A DNA stretch of 64,000 nt from Carboxylicivirga sediminis. Lineage in GTDB: Bacteria > Bacteroidota > Bacteroidia > Bacteroidales > Marinilabiliaceae. Shown piece after piece: positions 1 through 8,883 of this stretch (the first letter of the stretch is position 1; every line of letters begins with the position of its first letter). Location of the stretch: positions 16,101-80,100 of the forward strand of contig NZ_JAGTAR010000029.1 in assembly GCF_018156225.1 (NCBI RefSeq). Reading direction: 5' to 3'. The notes under the pieces were generated by a model, which saw only the letters and a program-made list of their open reading frames with translations, did not search any database and was not told the DNA's origin. The position numbers and the translations under genes were made by a program.

Positions 1-940
1 GAGATGGTGTATCGGTGAATACATGAGCAGCCTTATCACCCTCCAGCATCACCCGGGTTTTGGGCAGGCTCTGTGGATAGTTTCTCTGTATAAACTCAAT
101 CATTTTTTCGCGGATAAAAACTCTCAAATCCCAGGCTGTTGGGGAATTTTTGGCACTCACCAGAATTCGAATTTCAAGGGTTGACTGTTTGGCATCGGTG
201 ACCTGCAGCACATTCACCTTTTTATCCCAAAGTTCGGTGCTTTCCAACAGTCGTGTTAATTCTGTGCGGAGCGCATCAAAGGAAATCGTATAGTCGGTAT
301 AGATAAACACGCTGCCAATGATGTCGGCCGTGGTGCGCGTCCAGTTCTGAAAAGGTTTTTCAAGGAAATAGGTAGAGGGCAACACCAGGCGGCGCTTATC
401 CCAGATGCGCACCACAATGTAAGTGAGGTTGATCTCCTCAATCCACCCCCATTCGTTCTCTACCAGCACCGCATCATCCACTCTGAAAGGCTGAGTGATG
501 GCAATTTGAATTCCGGCCAGCAAGGCACCTACAATCTTTTGCGCCGACAAACCAATGATGATACCCACCACACCAGCAGAAGCAAATATACCTATCCCAA
601 TCTCACGAATACTATCGATTGACATCAATATCAAACCCAATCCAATCAGGAGAATCAGGAAGACGATGACCTTTTCGAGCAGGTTAATCTGCGTATGCAG
701 CTTGCGCGATTTAAGGTTATCTTCCTGGGTAATATCAAAACGCCTAAGCAGGTAAAACTTCAGTTTGCTAACCACTTCAATCAGCAGCCAGGTGGTACAG
801 GCAATCAGCAATCCTTTTCTTATAATATTAAACCAGCTTAATTCCTGAAACGGTGCATCCCATAACTTTAACGAAGGATCGATGGCAATTAAGAACAATA
901 ATAAACAGATGCTGAAGATGAGTCGAAGGTGCTTTTTCAT
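1..940 (-). CDS. MscS family mechanosensitive ion channel, 3'-truncated by the window edge
   Basis: The frame is open from an ATG at 938-940 down to the window edge (313 codons), so the C-terminus is missing. Hydrophobic segments lie near residues 7-20, 38-57, 90-106 and 114-150. The last is the Gly/Ala-rich pore helix typical of MscS, with FASAGVVGIIIGLSAQKIVG near residues 119-138, followed by the beta domain (FRVDDAVLVENEWGWIEEI, then LVLPSTYF and FQNWTR). Known role of the family: a tension-gated inner-membrane channel that releases solutes on hypo-osmotic shock. This version has extra N-terminal helices and resembles the larger MscS-like proteins of Bacteroidota. Family call is firm; ion selectivity and gating are not visible. 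Confidence 0.9.
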   Translation of the reverse strand, partial: MKKHLRLIFSICLLLFLIAIDPSLKLWDAPFQELSWFNIIRKGLLIACTTWLLIEVVSKLKFYLLRRFDITQEDNLKSRKLHTQINLLEKVIVFLILLIGLGLILMSIDSIREIGIGIFASAGVVGIIIGLSAQKIVGALLAGIQIAITQPFRVDDAVLVENEWGWIEEINLTYIVVRIWDKRRLVLPSTYFLEKPFQNWTRTTADIIGSVFIYTDYTISFDALRTELTRLLESTELWDKKVNVLQVTDAKQSTLEIRILVSAKNSPTAWDLRVFIREKMIEFIQRNYPQSLPKTRVMLEGDKAAHVFTDTPS

Positions 941-1126
941 GTGTTATTCAATTTGGTTGTGAGCTATTGGTAATATCAATCTTTCAACAAAAACCTGAAG
1001 ATACTAACTGACAATTATAATCCCTTCTTTATTAACCAGACAGGTTCATTTATGTTGACAAAAAGTGCCTGCACCAGTACATTTACCTATTGCAGATGAC
1101 TCAACTAACACTTTAAAAACGCAGCT

Positions 1127-1498
1127 ATGAAAATCAATAAAGCAAACATCCCGGTGGTAATGAATGACAATGGCACTGTATTGCGTTCGCAGAAACACTT
1201 TGGCGACCTGACCGCAACATATAATGAAATACCGGCGGGAACCGATTTTGGACCACTCTTGCATGGATTGAAAAACAACCATTGCCATTGCACGCATTAT
1301 GGTACTGTGCTCGATGGGGCAATACGCATCAGCTATGATAATGGTAACGAGGAGCTCATCACCAGCGGCGACCTGTTTTATATTCCGGCCGGGCATACGG
1401 CTCGCGTAGAAAAGGATCTGAAAATTGTCATATTCAGCACCATTAAAGAACACAGCGAGGTAATTAACCATGTGGTAAAACAAATGGTAAGAATCTAA
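1127..1498 (+). CDS. Small cupin-domain protein
   Basis: A 123-residue protein that is essentially one cupin barrel. A first motif with clustered histidines lies near residues 46-60 (GLKNNHCHCTHYGTVLDGAIRI) and the second, GDLFYIPAGHTARVEKDLKIVIFS, near residues 82-105. The His residues could bind a metal. There is no signal peptide, so it should be cytosolic. It stands alone, between a divergent MscS gene and the DUF4139 gene. A weak stem (1514-1518 with 1527-1531) followed by a T run may terminate it. Substrate unknown; it could be an enzyme or a small-molecule sensor. Confidence 0.7.
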   Translation: MKINKANIPVVMNDNGTVLRSQKHFGDLTATYNEIPAGTDFGPLLHGLKNNHCHCTHYGTVLDGAIRISYDNGNEELITSGDLFYIPAGHTARVEKDLKIVIFSTIKEHSEVINHVVKQMVRI

Positions 1499-1551
1499 AC
1501 AACTGTAAGATATTCTGGCTCAATAACCAGATTGACTTTTTTTTATATGCT

Positions 1552-1592
1552 TTTATGGAATCATCACTTTGTCTGCATCCTGATAGCAACAA
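1552..1592 (+). promoter_or_regulatory. Conserved upstream element, ECF-type promoter candidate, copy 1
   Basis: TTTATGGAAT, 13 variable bases, then GCATCCTGATAGCAACAA, ending 27 bases before the DUF4139 start. The same bipartite sequence occurs before the next gene at 3531-3571. The GGAAT box and the spacing to CATCCT resemble -35 and -10 boxes of ECF sigma factors. That assignment is inference; the conservation is seen directly. Confidence 0.6.
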
Positions 1593-1619
1593 CTGATTAT
1601 TCACATAATTGAAAAGCAT

Positions 1620-3503
1620 ATGAGATACCTCAACCTCCTGTTTGTATGGCTAACAATGACGAGCCTTTCGGCAAGTAATCTTGCAGAAAAAGACATTATA
1701 ACAAAAGTCAATGAAGTCACTGTGTTTTTGAAAGGAGCACAGGTGAACCGCACTAAGTCCATCGAACTCAGCAAGGGCACGCAGCTGCTTCGCTTTTCGG
1801 GCCTATCGCCCTATATCGATGCCAAAAGCATACAAGTGAAAGCCAATGGCGCCCTGACCGTAATGTCCGTTAATCATCAGCAGAACTATCTGAACCAGCT
1901 AAAACACTCTGATGAAATCAAAAAACTGCAAACTCAGAAAAAAGAATTGGATGCACAACTACAGTTAATACATGCCTATCAGTCGGTGACACTTGAAGAG
2001 CTGGAGTTTTTAAAAGCTAACCGTTCGCTGGGCGGAAAAAACGAGCAACTGAGCCTGAGCAACCTGCAGCAAACATCTACCTATTATGGTAAGCGCCTGA
2101 AGGAGCTAAAACTACAAGAGATAGAACACAGTCAACAAATCAATTTGTTACAAACCGAGCTAACCAAGCTGGAGCACCAAATCAGAACGCTATCGGGCCA
2201 GAAAGAACACCCTAGCGGAGAGGTGCTGGTGAAGGTAGATGTTAAAACGCCTTGCAAAGCCCGTTTCGAGTTGTCATACCTGGTGAGTAATGCCGGCTGG
2301 TTCCCATCCTACGACATCAGGTCCAAAACCATTAGCGAGCCGGTGCAGCTCATCTATAAAGCCAATGTACAACAGGATACCAAAGTGGACTGGAACAATG
2401 TAAAGCTCACCTTTTCATCTTCTGACCCCAAAGCATCAGGAGTGGCCCCCGAATTGAAAACCTATTACCTGGATTACAACATGCTGCCACCCAACTACGA
2501 GATGGCAGTGAATGAGGTGAGCGGAAGGGTGTTGGACGATATGAACGAACCCTTGCCAGGCGTTAATGTGGTGGTAAAAGGCACTTCAATTGGCACAGTT
2601 ACCAATATGGATGGCTACTACTCCATTACCATCCCCAACAATGCGGCCTATCTGGAGTATTCGTTTGTTGGCTTTGAGCAAAAAACGCTGCCCATCACCG
2701 GGGCTAACCTCAATGTTAAGCTAACACTTGATGCAGTTGGCCTGGACGAAGTAGTGGTGACAGGCTATGGAGGTGATATCAGCTCGGCTTTACAAGGACG
2801 TGCCGCAGGTGTAAGTGTGCGACCTAAAAAAGAGAAAAGTATAAAGATAAGAGGTACATCGAGCCTTGCTCTACCTACCAGACAGGTTAGAAACCAAACA
2901 ACGGTTGATTTTCAGATAAAACAGACCTACACCATTCCTACGGATAATAAAAACTACACGGTGGATATGGATGCCTATGAGTTGGATGCCAGCTACCAAT
3001 ACTATTGCGTGCCTAAGATCGATCGCGATGCCTTTCTGATAGCCCGGATTACCGACTGGGAACAATACAACCTGCTGGAGGGAGAAGCGAACATATTTTT
3101 TGAGGATACTTACATTGGTAAAACCCTGCTGGATGTGCGCTATGCCAGCGATACACTCAACCTATCACTCGGCCGTGATAAGCAGGTGCTTGTTTCGCGT
3201 GAGACAGTTAAAAATTATACTACCAGGCAGTTTATTGGCAATAAAAAGCAGGACAGCAAAGCGTGGGAGACTACCATACGAAATAATAAGAACCAGACCA
3301 TTAACCTGATTGTGTTAGACCAAATACCTGTATCGACCCTTGAGGAGATTGAAGTAAAAATAGACGAACTAAGCAAAGGACTGCTAAACAAGGATACCGG
3401 AGAAGTGAGCTGGGAGATGAGCATGGCACCAACTGAACAGACCAGACTCCAGCTTAAATACACGGTGAAGTATCCTAAATATCGTAACTTGGTGATTGAG
3501 TAA
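1620..3503 (+). CDS. DUF4139 (mucoidy-inhibitor-A-like) protein with an inserted carboxypeptidase-like and SusC-plug-like segment
   Basis: A 627-residue exported protein. A signal peptide (residues 1-19) is followed by the DUF4140-like start (VNEVTVFLKGAQVNR), a coiled coil near residues 80-185, and the DUF4139 beta region (ARFELSYLVSNAGWFPSYDIR near 220-240, resuming after about residue 430 and ending in LQLKYTVKYPKYRNL). Inserted at about residues 300-420 is a carboxypeptidase regulatory-like domain (SGRVLDDMNEPLPGVNVVVKG), then the SusC-type signature LDEVVVTGYG and IKIRGTSSLAL, which normally belong to the plug of TonB receptors. The family is exported and of unclear function. Upstream element 1552-1592 is shared with the SIMPL gene that follows, suggesting co-regulation. 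Confidence 0.85.
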   Translation: MRYLNLLFVWLTMTSLSASNLAEKDIITKVNEVTVFLKGAQVNRTKSIELSKGTQLLRFSGLSPYIDAKSIQVKANGALTVMSVNHQQNYLNQLKHSDEIKKLQTQKKELDAQLQLIHAYQSVTLEELEFLKANRSLGGKNEQLSLSNLQQTSTYYGKRLKELKLQEIEHSQQINLLQTELTKLEHQIRTLSGQKEHPSGEVLVKVDVKTPCKARFELSYLVSNAGWFPSYDIRSKTISEPVQLIYKANVQQDTKVDWNNVKLTFSSSDPKASGVAPELKTYYLDYNMLPPNYEMAVNEVSGRVLDDMNEPLPGVNVVVKGTSIGTVTNMDGYYSITIPNNAAYLEYSFVGFEQKTLPITGANLNVKLTLDAVGLDEVVVTGYGGDISSALQGRAAGVSVRPKKEKSIKIRGTSSLALPTRQVRNQTTVDFQIKQTYTIPTDNKNYTVDMDAYELDASYQYYCVPKIDRDAFLIARITDWEQYNLLEGEANIFFEDTYIGKTLLDVRYASDTLNLSLGRDKQVLVSRETVKNYTTRQFIGNKKQDSKAWETTIRNNKNQTINLIVLDQIPVSTLEEIEVKIDELSKGLLNKDTGEVSWEMSMAPTEQTRLQLKYTVKYPKYRNLVIE

Positions 3504-3530
3504 ATTTTTTCAAAAAAAATTAGAAGGGTG

Positions 3531-3571
3531 TTTATGGAATTAAACCCAATGCGGCATCCTTATAGCGACAA
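3531..3571 (+). promoter_or_regulatory. Conserved upstream element, ECF-type promoter candidate, copy 2
   Basis: TTTATGGAAT, 13 variable bases, then GCATCCTTATAGCGACAA, ending 31 bases before the SIMPL gene. It matches copy 1 at 26 of 28 fixed positions while the 13-base spacer differs completely, which is the pattern of a selected bipartite promoter. The sigma factor that reads it is unknown. Confidence 0.6.
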
Positions 3572-3602
3572 ATAATTTATAAAACCATTTAAACAGATAG
3601 TT

Positions 3603-4322
3603 ATGAAACGTACAACCTACATTAGCCTGATGATTCTATTTATTGCCAATACCCTTGTGGCTCAAAACAGTAATCGCATCAAAGTAGAAGGGCAGGCACG
3701 CATAAGCGAGGTGCCTGAAGAAATCATTGTGTCAGTTGACCTGACGGTGAAGGACAGTCTTTATCAGGAATGCTTCAGCAAGGCCATGGAAAGCCTGAAA
3801 ACACTGAAGCACACCTTTGAAAAGAATGGTATCGACCCAAAATTTATTAAATCCAAGGCCATATCAGTTAACGAGGCCTATGAGTGGCAGCAAAATAAAC
3901 GCATTAAGTCGGGTTATGTGGCCAACATTTCTTTGGAAGTGAAGGACGCCTTTACTCAAAAGTTTTCGGATGCATTATTAAAGAGTCTGAATCGGGCTGA
4001 TTTAAACATCAACTACCGCCTGGCATTTGGCTTCAGCGAAGCACAAAAAGAGAAATTAAAAGCAAAAGCTATTGAACTGGCTGTGGCCGATGCCCAACAA
4101 AAAGCAGAGATTATAGCCAATGCAGCAGGCGTAAAGCTAACAGGCATTGCCAATATCAATTACGGAGCCGATACACCTTCTTTCCGCCCAATGGATATGA
4201 TGATGGATAAAGAAATGACACCTGCCATTACCAGAGCTGATAATTTTTCGGGTGTTGACCTGAACCCCAAAGAACAAGTGATTATAAGTGCCATTTACAT
4301 GGAGTGGACATTTGCCGAGTAA
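3603..4322 (+). CDS. SIMPL (DUF541) domain periplasmic protein
   Basis: A 239-residue protein with a signal peptide (residues 1-20, ending VAQ). The SIMPL domain starts at IKVEGQARISEVPEEIIVSVDLTVKD, with SGYVANISLEVKD mid-domain and the Ala-rich helix KAIELAVADAQQKAEIIANAAGVKLTGIANINYG near residues 155-190. Family members occur in bacterial envelopes and some are linked to oxidative stress tolerance or to outer-membrane channel-like assemblies; no enzymatic activity is established. It sits directly after the DUF4139 gene behind a near-identical upstream element, so the two are probably induced together. A strong hairpin follows the stop. Confidence 0.85.
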   Translation: MKRTTYISLMILFIANTLVAQNSNRIKVEGQARISEVPEEIIVSVDLTVKDSLYQECFSKAMESLKTLKHTFEKNGIDPKFIKSKAISVNEAYEWQQNKRIKSGYVANISLEVKDAFTQKFSDALLKSLNRADLNINYRLAFGFSEAQKEKLKAKAIELAVADAQQKAEIIANAAGVKLTGIANINYGADTPSFRPMDMMMDKEMTPAITRADNFSGVDLNPKEQVIISAIYMEWTFAE

Positions 4323-4328
4323 GAAAAA

Positions 4329-4356
4329 AGGCTGTTCGCCAGGTAGCGAGCAGCCT
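4329..4356. terminator. Bidirectional intrinsic terminator between convergent genes
   Basis: An 11-bp stem (4329-4339 AGGCTGTTCGC with 4346-4356 GCGAGCAGCCT, one G-U pair) with a 6-base loop. T-rich sequence follows on the plus strand and an A run precedes it, giving a T run on the minus strand. It can serve both the SIMPL gene and the minus-strand Cys-rich lipoprotein. Confidence 0.8.
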
Positions 4357-4390
4357 TTCTCTCTTTCATGAGACGATTTCCTGATAAGCG

Positions 4391-4699
4391 TTATGCTTCC
4401 GTATTCTCACCCTCTGTATCTTTTCCTTCTTTTTCGCAACAAGCTTTCTTTTCAGCATCTGTGCATTCTTTAGCAGTGCTATCTTTTTCACAGCAAGCTT
4501 TCTTTTCAGCATCAGTACACTCTTTTGCTGTGCTGTCTTTTTCGCAACAAGCTTTTTCAGCTTCAGCTTCAACTGTTGCCTCAACAGTGGTTTCTACAGC
4601 TGCTTTGTCTTTAGCCTCTTCACCTTGTGCATTAGTTTTCATTCCACATGATGAAACCACCATTGCTGCTACTGCCAATACTACTAGAATTCTTTTCAT
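4391..4699 (-). CDS. Small Cys-rich repeat lipoprotein
   Basis: A 102-residue secreted lipoprotein. The signal sequence ends in the lipobox VVSSCG (lipidated Cys near residue 18). After a Glu/Val/Ala-rich linker come two full 18-residue tandem repeats and one partial copy, CCEKDSTAKECTDAEKKA, each carrying a Cys-Cys pair and one further Cys amid acidic and lysine residues. The DNA repeats too, with a 54-bp period. No family recognised. Eight cysteines in a short acidic tail suggest metal binding or disulfide bonding, but that is inference. The nearest upstream gene on this strand is the TonB receptor, whose stop is 209 bases away. Copy number may vary between strains because the repeat units are nearly identical. 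Confidence 0.7.
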   Translation of the reverse strand: MKRILVVLAVAAMVVSSCGMKTNAQGEEAKDKAAVETTVEATVEAEAEKACCEKDSTAKECTDAEKKACCEKDSTAKECTDAEKKACCEKEGKDTEGENTEA

Positions 4700-4907
4700 G
4701 ATTTTGATAGTTTGAGTTAATAAATGTATGTGAATGTAGTTTATATAAAACTCTGATTAAGATAGCTCTACTTATTACGGTATTATTACTAAAGGGTTAC
4801 AATTATCTAAAAAAATACTTAATAATAAAAACAAACGCCTATATAAAACTGATAAACTGCCCGAATTTACATGATTTAGCTTTCAGATCAGCAACTATTC
4901 TGCCTTA

Positions 4908-7388
4908 CTAAAAATGCAGCTTCAAATATAACAAAGGCGTAAAAGGAACGGCTTCAGGGTTGATGTACACTGTATTAAGCTGATCGAATGGAACACGATT
5001 AAACTGGTTATATTTGATATTATCAGCATCTGTTAGATTTAATACTGATAGACCTATTTCGCCATCAAATTTTGTTGATGCGAGTCTGTACACTAGCGAT
5101 GCATCCAGTCGGTTGTAATCAGCCTCTGTATAGCTTTGATCGACATAGCTGTTATACAGAGGAAAGCCGGAACCGTATACATAGCTGGCTGATAGGTGGA
5201 AACGCCCGAGGTTAAGCAAGCCGGCCAGTTTTACTTCATGCCGCTGATCCTGAAATGCCCTTCGATACTCGTCTTTTTGATAAAACGGAAAATGATCTTC
5301 TGTTTTACTCAATGAATAGGAGGCCCATACCGAATGTCCTTTAAAATCTTTCTTAGCATAAAAATCTATACCATAAGAGCGGCTGTCGCCAATAAAAATA
5401 TAGCTCTCCTGGCGGTAACGAATAAAGCGGGTTAAGCCATCATTGGTTTTGTAATAGGTATCAATGCTGAACAGAAAATTTTTAGGTGTGTAAGCCCCTC
5501 CCAGCACATAGTGCGTTGAACTGATTACGGGTACTTCATCATTATCGGCAATAGACCAGGAGTATCGATAGTTACCACTTGCATCTTCCACCGAGCTTTT
5601 AACTAAAAACTGATGATAGCGTCCCCACGAGGCATTCAGCTTAATATTACCCGATGCCCTGAATGACAGACTCAGGCGCGGATCGAAATACAACTTGTTA
5701 AGAAAAAAGGAATGATTCATGCGTAGGCCCGCTGTCATATACAAGCGCGAAGCCAGCTTAAGTTCATTCTGGGCATATATACTCAGGCGGTTGGCCCGTT
5801 CTGTGAGGTCGATGTAGCGTGTATCAAAAGTATCTTCATACAGCACCAAATCGTTATGCACGAAATCAAGACCCATTGTCAGGCTATTTCGCTCTCCCAT
5901 CTGAAATCTATTTTCCCACTGAGCAGACAGTTCGCCCACATCATTTTGGTCCTGTTCATCAGCTCTCACTACTTTAAAGGTATTACGACGATTACTCACC
6001 TCGCGCAGCTGTGAATAGTGGGAATATAGGGCCGAATAACTGACTTTTAAATTAGATGAAAGACCATTCGCAAGTGTTTTACCATAAAAAAGTGTCGCAC
6101 CCAACTGATGATTATCTTCCCGGGTTTGTTGCTCCCAGCTACTTCTATCCCGCTCTTGTGAGGCATTAACCAAGAAGTCATCATCAGCATAGAGCATACT
6201 CATGTATAACAGGTCGCCATTATCTCCCTGTAAAGAGTATTTGATGTTGAAATCGCGAAACTCATAATCAGGAATTGCGTCAATCTGACTATTAGAATTG
6301 TTGTTGCTTTTATAACTGACATCATCCTTATCAAACATGTTGTAGTAGGTTTGTCTGAAAGCCAGCATCAGAGATGATTTCCTGAACAACGGTACTTCAA
6401 CCATACCATTGAGCGTCTGGTTATTGATGAACAAATTAACACCGGGCTTATTTAAATTACCATTCTTACCTGCAATATTAACAATGCCCCCCACCACATC
6501 ATCATTGGGCACTCCATATCCACCTTTTTGAATCTCTATGCTTTTGGCCACATAAGGGTTTACGGCACTGATGTTGTCATTAAAATTTTTCAGCCCCCAA
6601 ATGGTGAAACCATCAAACTTAACACGGCTGGTACCTTCGGGGCTGCCCCAAATAATCAGATCGTTGGGTTGCTCGCCAGCTGCCAGAATCCCCGGTTGTA
6701 AACGTAAGAGATTAAAAACCGAGTTATCACCGTTTCCGGGCAGGTAGTTGGCAATGTGGTGGTTCAGGCTTGTAAGGCCGGATGCTTCACCAATCTGTGT
6801 TGACTTCTCCACAATGTTATTGGTAATCACTACCTCTTTAATACCAAAAACCGATGGTTGTAATACAATGGTATGCTGCGCACCGGCCACCAAAACAGTA
6901 TCAAGCATATAACATCCCAAGTGCGAGGCTGTTACTTCATATACACTATCCTCCTGAAAGTTGAAACTAAACATGCCTTTGATGTCTGTCACTGTCTGCT
7001 GATCATTGGCCCTGATATGCGAAAAGGGCAATGGCTCGCCCGTTTTTGCTTCAATAATTTTTCCTACCAGCGTAAAGCTTTTCAATGGCTTGGTTTGCTT
7101 TACCGGGTAGATGATATACACCTCCCTGCTTTTTTGATAATCCAGTGGCAGCCCTTTTAAAATAGCTGAGAGTGCTTCGTCAATACTGTTAAAGCTTTGC
7201 TTTATGGTTATTTTATAGTGTGAAAGCTGCTCATCGTTAAAGGAAAACTGCAGCTGGTAGGCCTCCCGCCATTCAATGAGTAGTTCATTCAGGGGCCTGG
7301 AATGGCAATCCACCTCAATAGTTTGTGAAAAAACTGCAGAGGTGGATAAAATCCAAGTAGATATAAAAAAAACAATAATTCGTTTCAC
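4908..7388 (-). CDS. TonB-dependent receptor with STN and carboxypeptidase-like domains (FecA-type)
   Basis: An 826-residue outer-membrane receptor. Order: signal peptide (1-21), STN domain (about 22-95, LNELLIEWREAYQLQFSFNDEQL and ITIKQSFNSIDEALSAILKGLPLDY), carboxypeptidase regulatory-like domain (about 105-185), plug (EVVITNNIVEKSTQIG and the GGYGVPNDDVVGGIVNIAGKNG region), then a 22-strand-type barrel ending in LLYLKLHF with a terminal Phe. Family role: TonB-driven uptake of a bulky ligand; the STN domain passes occupancy to the FecR protein. It is the last gene of the sigma-FecR-receptor unit, 49 bases after fecR. The ligand cannot be told from sequence. There is no SusD neighbour, so a siderophore, vitamin or peptide is as likely as a glycan. 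Confidence 0.92.
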   Translation of the reverse strand: MKRIIVFFISTWILSTSAVFSQTIEVDCHSRPLNELLIEWREAYQLQFSFNDEQLSHYKITIKQSFNSIDEALSAILKGLPLDYQKSREVYIIYPVKQTKPLKSFTLVGKIIEAKTGEPLPFSHIRANDQQTVTDIKGMFSFNFQEDSVYEVTASHLGCYMLDTVLVAGAQHTIVLQPSVFGIKEVVITNNIVEKSTQIGEASGLTSLNHHIANYLPGNGDNSVFNLLRLQPGILAAGEQPNDLIIWGSPEGTSRVKFDGFTIWGLKNFNDNISAVNPYVAKSIEIQKGGYGVPNDDVVGGIVNIAGKNGNLNKPGVNLFINNQTLNGMVEVPLFRKSSLMLAFRQTYYNMFDKDDVSYKSNNNSNSQIDAIPDYEFRDFNIKYSLQGDNGDLLYMSMLYADDDFLVNASQERDRSSWEQQTREDNHQLGATLFYGKTLANGLSSNLKVSYSALYSHYSQLREVSNRRNTFKVVRADEQDQNDVGELSAQWENRFQMGERNSLTMGLDFVHNDLVLYEDTFDTRYIDLTERANRLSIYAQNELKLASRLYMTAGLRMNHSFFLNKLYFDPRLSLSFRASGNIKLNASWGRYHQFLVKSSVEDASGNYRYSWSIADNDEVPVISSTHYVLGGAYTPKNFLFSIDTYYKTNDGLTRFIRYRQESYIFIGDSRSYGIDFYAKKDFKGHSVWASYSLSKTEDHFPFYQKDEYRRAFQDQRHEVKLAGLLNLGRFHLSASYVYGSGFPLYNSYVDQSYTEADYNRLDASLVYRLASTKFDGEIGLSVLNLTDADNIKYNQFNRVPFDQLNTVYINPEAVPFTPLLYLKLHF

Positions 7389-7437
7389 GTAATCAACTTA
7401 TGTCCAATGACGGCAAATGCCTTTATCAGTATACTAT

Positions 7438-8322
7438 CTATTGACTTACCTTATAGCCATAACTTGTTTTTTCAAGCTTTAGTCCCATCGACAGGCATAT
7501 CATGTTCATCACTTCATCGGCAGAACGGTTGCGAGAGAAGTTACCACTATACAAGTCATTCATTTGGCCCACTGTTTGGATGCGTACCCCGTACTGGCGC
7601 TCCACTTCTTCAAAAACAGTTTGAACAGGCGTTCCGGTAAAGAAGAACATATCGTTCATCCAGGAAATATTAGTTGCTGCGTCTTCCTCAACCTCACTTA
7701 CCAAGCTACCATTTGACTGGATATAGGCCTGCATATTAGGGGTAATATCGGTTGATTCGCCACTAAGCACACTCACTACTCTCACTTTACCGGTATAGCA
7801 GGTTACTTTATACTCATTTTTGCGGGCATAAATATTAAAACTTGTGCCCAATACAATGGTTCGCCCAAGTGAAGAAACCACTTCAAATGATTGACCTTTT
7901 TGAACCTTAAAGAAGCCTTCGCCTTCAAACTGCACTTCACGATTGAAACGCCACCATAAAGGTTGGTACTTGACAACTGAACCTGCATTGAGTTCAATAC
8001 TGGAACCATCTGGTAAAAGGGCGGTCAGGTGCTGACCCATAGGCGCACTCACTGTTTTGGTATACAAACGGAAGAATGCAGTTGTGGCTAATAACACCAC
8101 CAGCAAAGCGGCCACGGTCATCAGTAACGGACGTAATGTTCTGACCTTTGCAGGCATGGTTTCAGGCTGCACTCTTTCGCTGGGCGATGCTTCCATAGTT
8201 GCCTCCAGCTCTTGCCACACATCATGCTTTGAACGCGAATAGGATGGTTCAAGCTCTGGCAACGACCTTAAAAAGTCTTCATCGTTGCGCCATTGGTCGT
8301 TATGTAACTGTTCGTTCTTCAT
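7438..8322 (-). CDS. FecR family anti-sigma factor
   Basis: A 294-residue single-pass protein. An N-terminal cytosolic part (about 1-64) is followed by one membrane helix (about 66-87, LLMTVAALLVVLLATTAFF), then a periplasmic FecR domain (LLPDGSSIELNAGSVVKY, VQFEGEGFFKV, IVLGTSFNIYA) and a C-terminal DUF4974 region with GTPVQTVFEEVERQYGVRI and MNMICLSMGLKLE. By family analogy it holds the sigma factor inactive until the receptor's STN domain signals. The start overlaps the sigma gene stop by 4 bases (ATGA), implying translational coupling. Confidence 0.92.
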   Translation of the reverse strand: MKNEQLHNDQWRNDEDFLRSLPELEPSYSRSKHDVWQELEATMEASPSERVQPETMPAKVRTLRPLLMTVAALLVVLLATTAFFRLYTKTVSAPMGQHLTALLPDGSSIELNAGSVVKYQPLWWRFNREVQFEGEGFFKVQKGQSFEVVSSLGRTIVLGTSFNIYARKNEYKVTCYTGKVRVVSVLSGESTDITPNMQAYIQSNGSLVSEVEEDAATNISWMNDMFFFTGTPVQTVFEEVERQYGVRIQTVGQMNDLYSGNFSRNRSADEVMNMICLSMGLKLEKTSYGYKVSQ

Positions 8323-8807
8323 TGTACTGCCAGTGCTTCTCTTAGAAATTGTAATGCGTGCTTCATCCGCTTTTCTACGGCCTTGATACTTAGTTCGAGC
8401 CGTTGGGCGATTTCATGGTACTTTAGTTCGTCGTTGCGGCTCATCAAAAATACCTCTCTTTGTTTTTCAGGCATCCGTCTAAGCGCCTTTTCATAGTTTG
8501 TTTTTAATTCTTCATAACTGACGGCCTCTTCGGGTGTTTGACTGCTGCTGTCGTCGGGTGGCCTGGCCCTGAACGATTGCTCCGTTTGGCTATGTCTGTA
8601 CTTACTAACCAAAGCATCTTTTGCCATTTTGTAGAGTAATCCAACCAATTCCTCGGGTCGTTTATCTAATTGTTTCTCCCACAATTTAAGGAATACATCC
8701 TGAACAATGTCGGTTGCCAGTTCAGCATCACCACAGCGGTAATATAGGAAATTACGCAAGTGATCAAATTGCTCATCAAACAATCGTTTAAAATCTTCCC
8801 GTTTCAA
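8319..8807 (-). CDS. ECF sigma factor (FecI-like) of the TonB receptor operon
   Basis: A 162-residue two-domain sigma factor. Region 2 is LFDEQFDHLRNFLYYRCGDAELATDIVQDVFLKLWEK; region 4 is ALRRMPEKQREVFLMSRNDELKYHEIAQRLELSIKAVEKRMKHALQFLRE, near residues 107-157. It is first in the minus-strand unit sigma-FecR-TonB receptor and should direct that operon and possibly others. A terminator upstream (8884-8909) separates it from the lipoprotein gene, so its promoter must lie within about 8808-8883, where I see no clear TAnnTTTG box. Confidence 0.92.
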   Translation of the reverse strand: MKREDFKRLFDEQFDHLRNFLYYRCGDAELATDIVQDVFLKLWEKQLDKRPEELVGLLYKMAKDALVSKYRHSQTEQSFRARPPDDSSSQTPEEAVSYEELKTNYEKALRRMPEKQREVFLMSRNDELKYHEIAQRLELSIKAVEKRMKHALQFLREALAVQ

Positions 8808-8883
8808 AATAGTGATAATTGATGGTCTTTAGCTTAGCTAATTTACTACGAAAATATTGAATGTCATCATTGTGGTGAAAAAG

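Noticed and set aside
4368..4715. Plus-strand 115-residue frame over the Cys-rich lipoprotein
   Set aside because: It is the antisense shadow of the 54-bp repeats; the minus frame has a lipoprotein signal.
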